A stretch of 61,188 nt of DNA from Planctomycetota bacterium (lineage in GTDB: Bacteria > Planctomycetota > JAJSAM01 > JAJVHW01). Location of the stretch: positions 1 through 61,188 of the forward strand of contig JAJFFG010000040.1 in NCBI GenBank assembly GCA_021776825.1, written 5' to 3'. Below are positions 60,903-61,188 of the stretch, one piece after another. Position numbers and translations under genes: made by a program. Each line of letters begins with the position of its first letter. The stretch's first letter is position 1. The notes beneath the pieces were generated by a model. That model searched no databases and was not told where the DNA came from. It was given only the letters and a program-made list of their open reading frames with translations.

Positions 60903-61188
60903 GGCGCTACCTCTGAAGTCGGTCTTCCGAGGGGAGTTGCCGTGCGCGGGCAAGACGGCCGGAGAATTCCGAAACGGCCCGTCGAACATACCGCGGCTCG
61001 TTCGCCTGAGCCTCGCCCGGAGTCATGGGCACATCCCCGCAGGGGGGCAATGCCATCAACCTCTAGTCTCGCGTGAGACCGCTTCGGCCGCGTGCGCCGT
61101 GCGCCATGTCGGGGTCCCAATCTCGCGCGATCAGACGGGCTCTCAGCGCGTCCGGCGAGAGCGTTCGAGAAGCGTGTTCCACGCTCAC
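60903..61188. other. Region upstream of the last sigma-fusion gene, to the window edge
   Basis: No gene is supported. A near-palindrome GGAGAATTCC (about 60961-60970) is the only notable feature; it could belong to the promoter of the minus-strand gene. Confidence 0.4.

Noticed and set aside
1..61188. tRNA, rRNA, riboswitch or CRISPR features
   Set aside because: Intergenic regions were read for cloverleaf ends, rRNA cores and regular repeats; none was found.

Overview
This is a GC-rich (roughly two-thirds G+C), gene-dense bacterial chromosome segment. The gene content points to Planctomycetota or a close relative, possibly from a metagenome. The indicators are sigma factors fused through a membrane helix to carboxypeptidase-regulatory-like domains, a multihaem cytochrome/TPR protein next to a CRTAC1 (ASPIC/UnbV) protein, a Prx-kinase fusion, HEAT-like secreted proteins and many lipoproteins. 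This lineage call is inference; no rRNA or tRNA gene was found. Nine gene pairs overlap by four bases (ATGA or GTGA), indicating translational coupling.

Region 1 (1-4330, all minus strand) is an accessory block: a divergent ComM-like ATPase cut by the window edge, a RadC/JAB protein and seven small genes without a clear function. Four of the small genes share a nearly identical leader, a UUCG-capped GC hairpin followed by the same Shine-Dalgarno box. This looks like a phage or mobile-element style of gene control. The block is separated from the next gene by a strong terminator and preceded by a 22-bp-arm inverted repeat.

Region 2 (4373-14770) holds a Tex-like S1 protein with a long unusual C-terminal extension, a ClC-CBS-TrkA_C transporter coupled to MobB, a HEAT-like protein, a thioredoxin-fold protein, a lipoprotein, a 740-bp gap carrying four REP-like palindromes, and a small cytochrome c. 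Region 3 (14922-21821, minus) is an operon-like row: lipoprotein, periplasmic-binding-protein/metzincin fusion, five-haem membrane cytochrome with TPRs, and CRTAC1 protein. Region 4 (21934-23748) has a DUF4031 protein, MsrB, a broken EamA exporter and a hypothetical protein.

Region 5 (23749-30802) is a complete SUF iron-sulphur assembly operon: sufC, sufB, sufD, a Rieske protein, a sufS-sufU fusion, sufT (DUF59) and an Rrf2/IscR-type regulator with three cysteines, preceded by a candidate promoter and operator and a 16-bp tandem repeat. Region 6 (31105-43784) is mixed: SRPBCC protein, lipoprotein, AI-2E family permease, HEAT-like protein, methyltransferase, Fpg/Nei glycosylase, maleate-isomerase-like protein, a PDZ-containing surface protein, a frameshifted squalene/prenyltransferase-repeat protein, and a sialidase-like protein.

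Region 7 (43980-49054) contains the most striking gene: a 2-Cys peroxiredoxin fused to two tandem Ser/Thr kinase domains, followed convergently by a papain-like protease/serine hydrolase fusion and a GlcG/HbpS protein. Region 8 (49385-60902) is a signalling cluster: three sigma factors each tethered to a membrane helix and a large extracytoplasmic part, a dihaem peroxidase, and a stand-alone paralogue of one sigma factor's sensor part. Small palindromes whose CTAG ends supply the TAG stop codons of neighbouring genes occur at 30799, 31046 and 46466.
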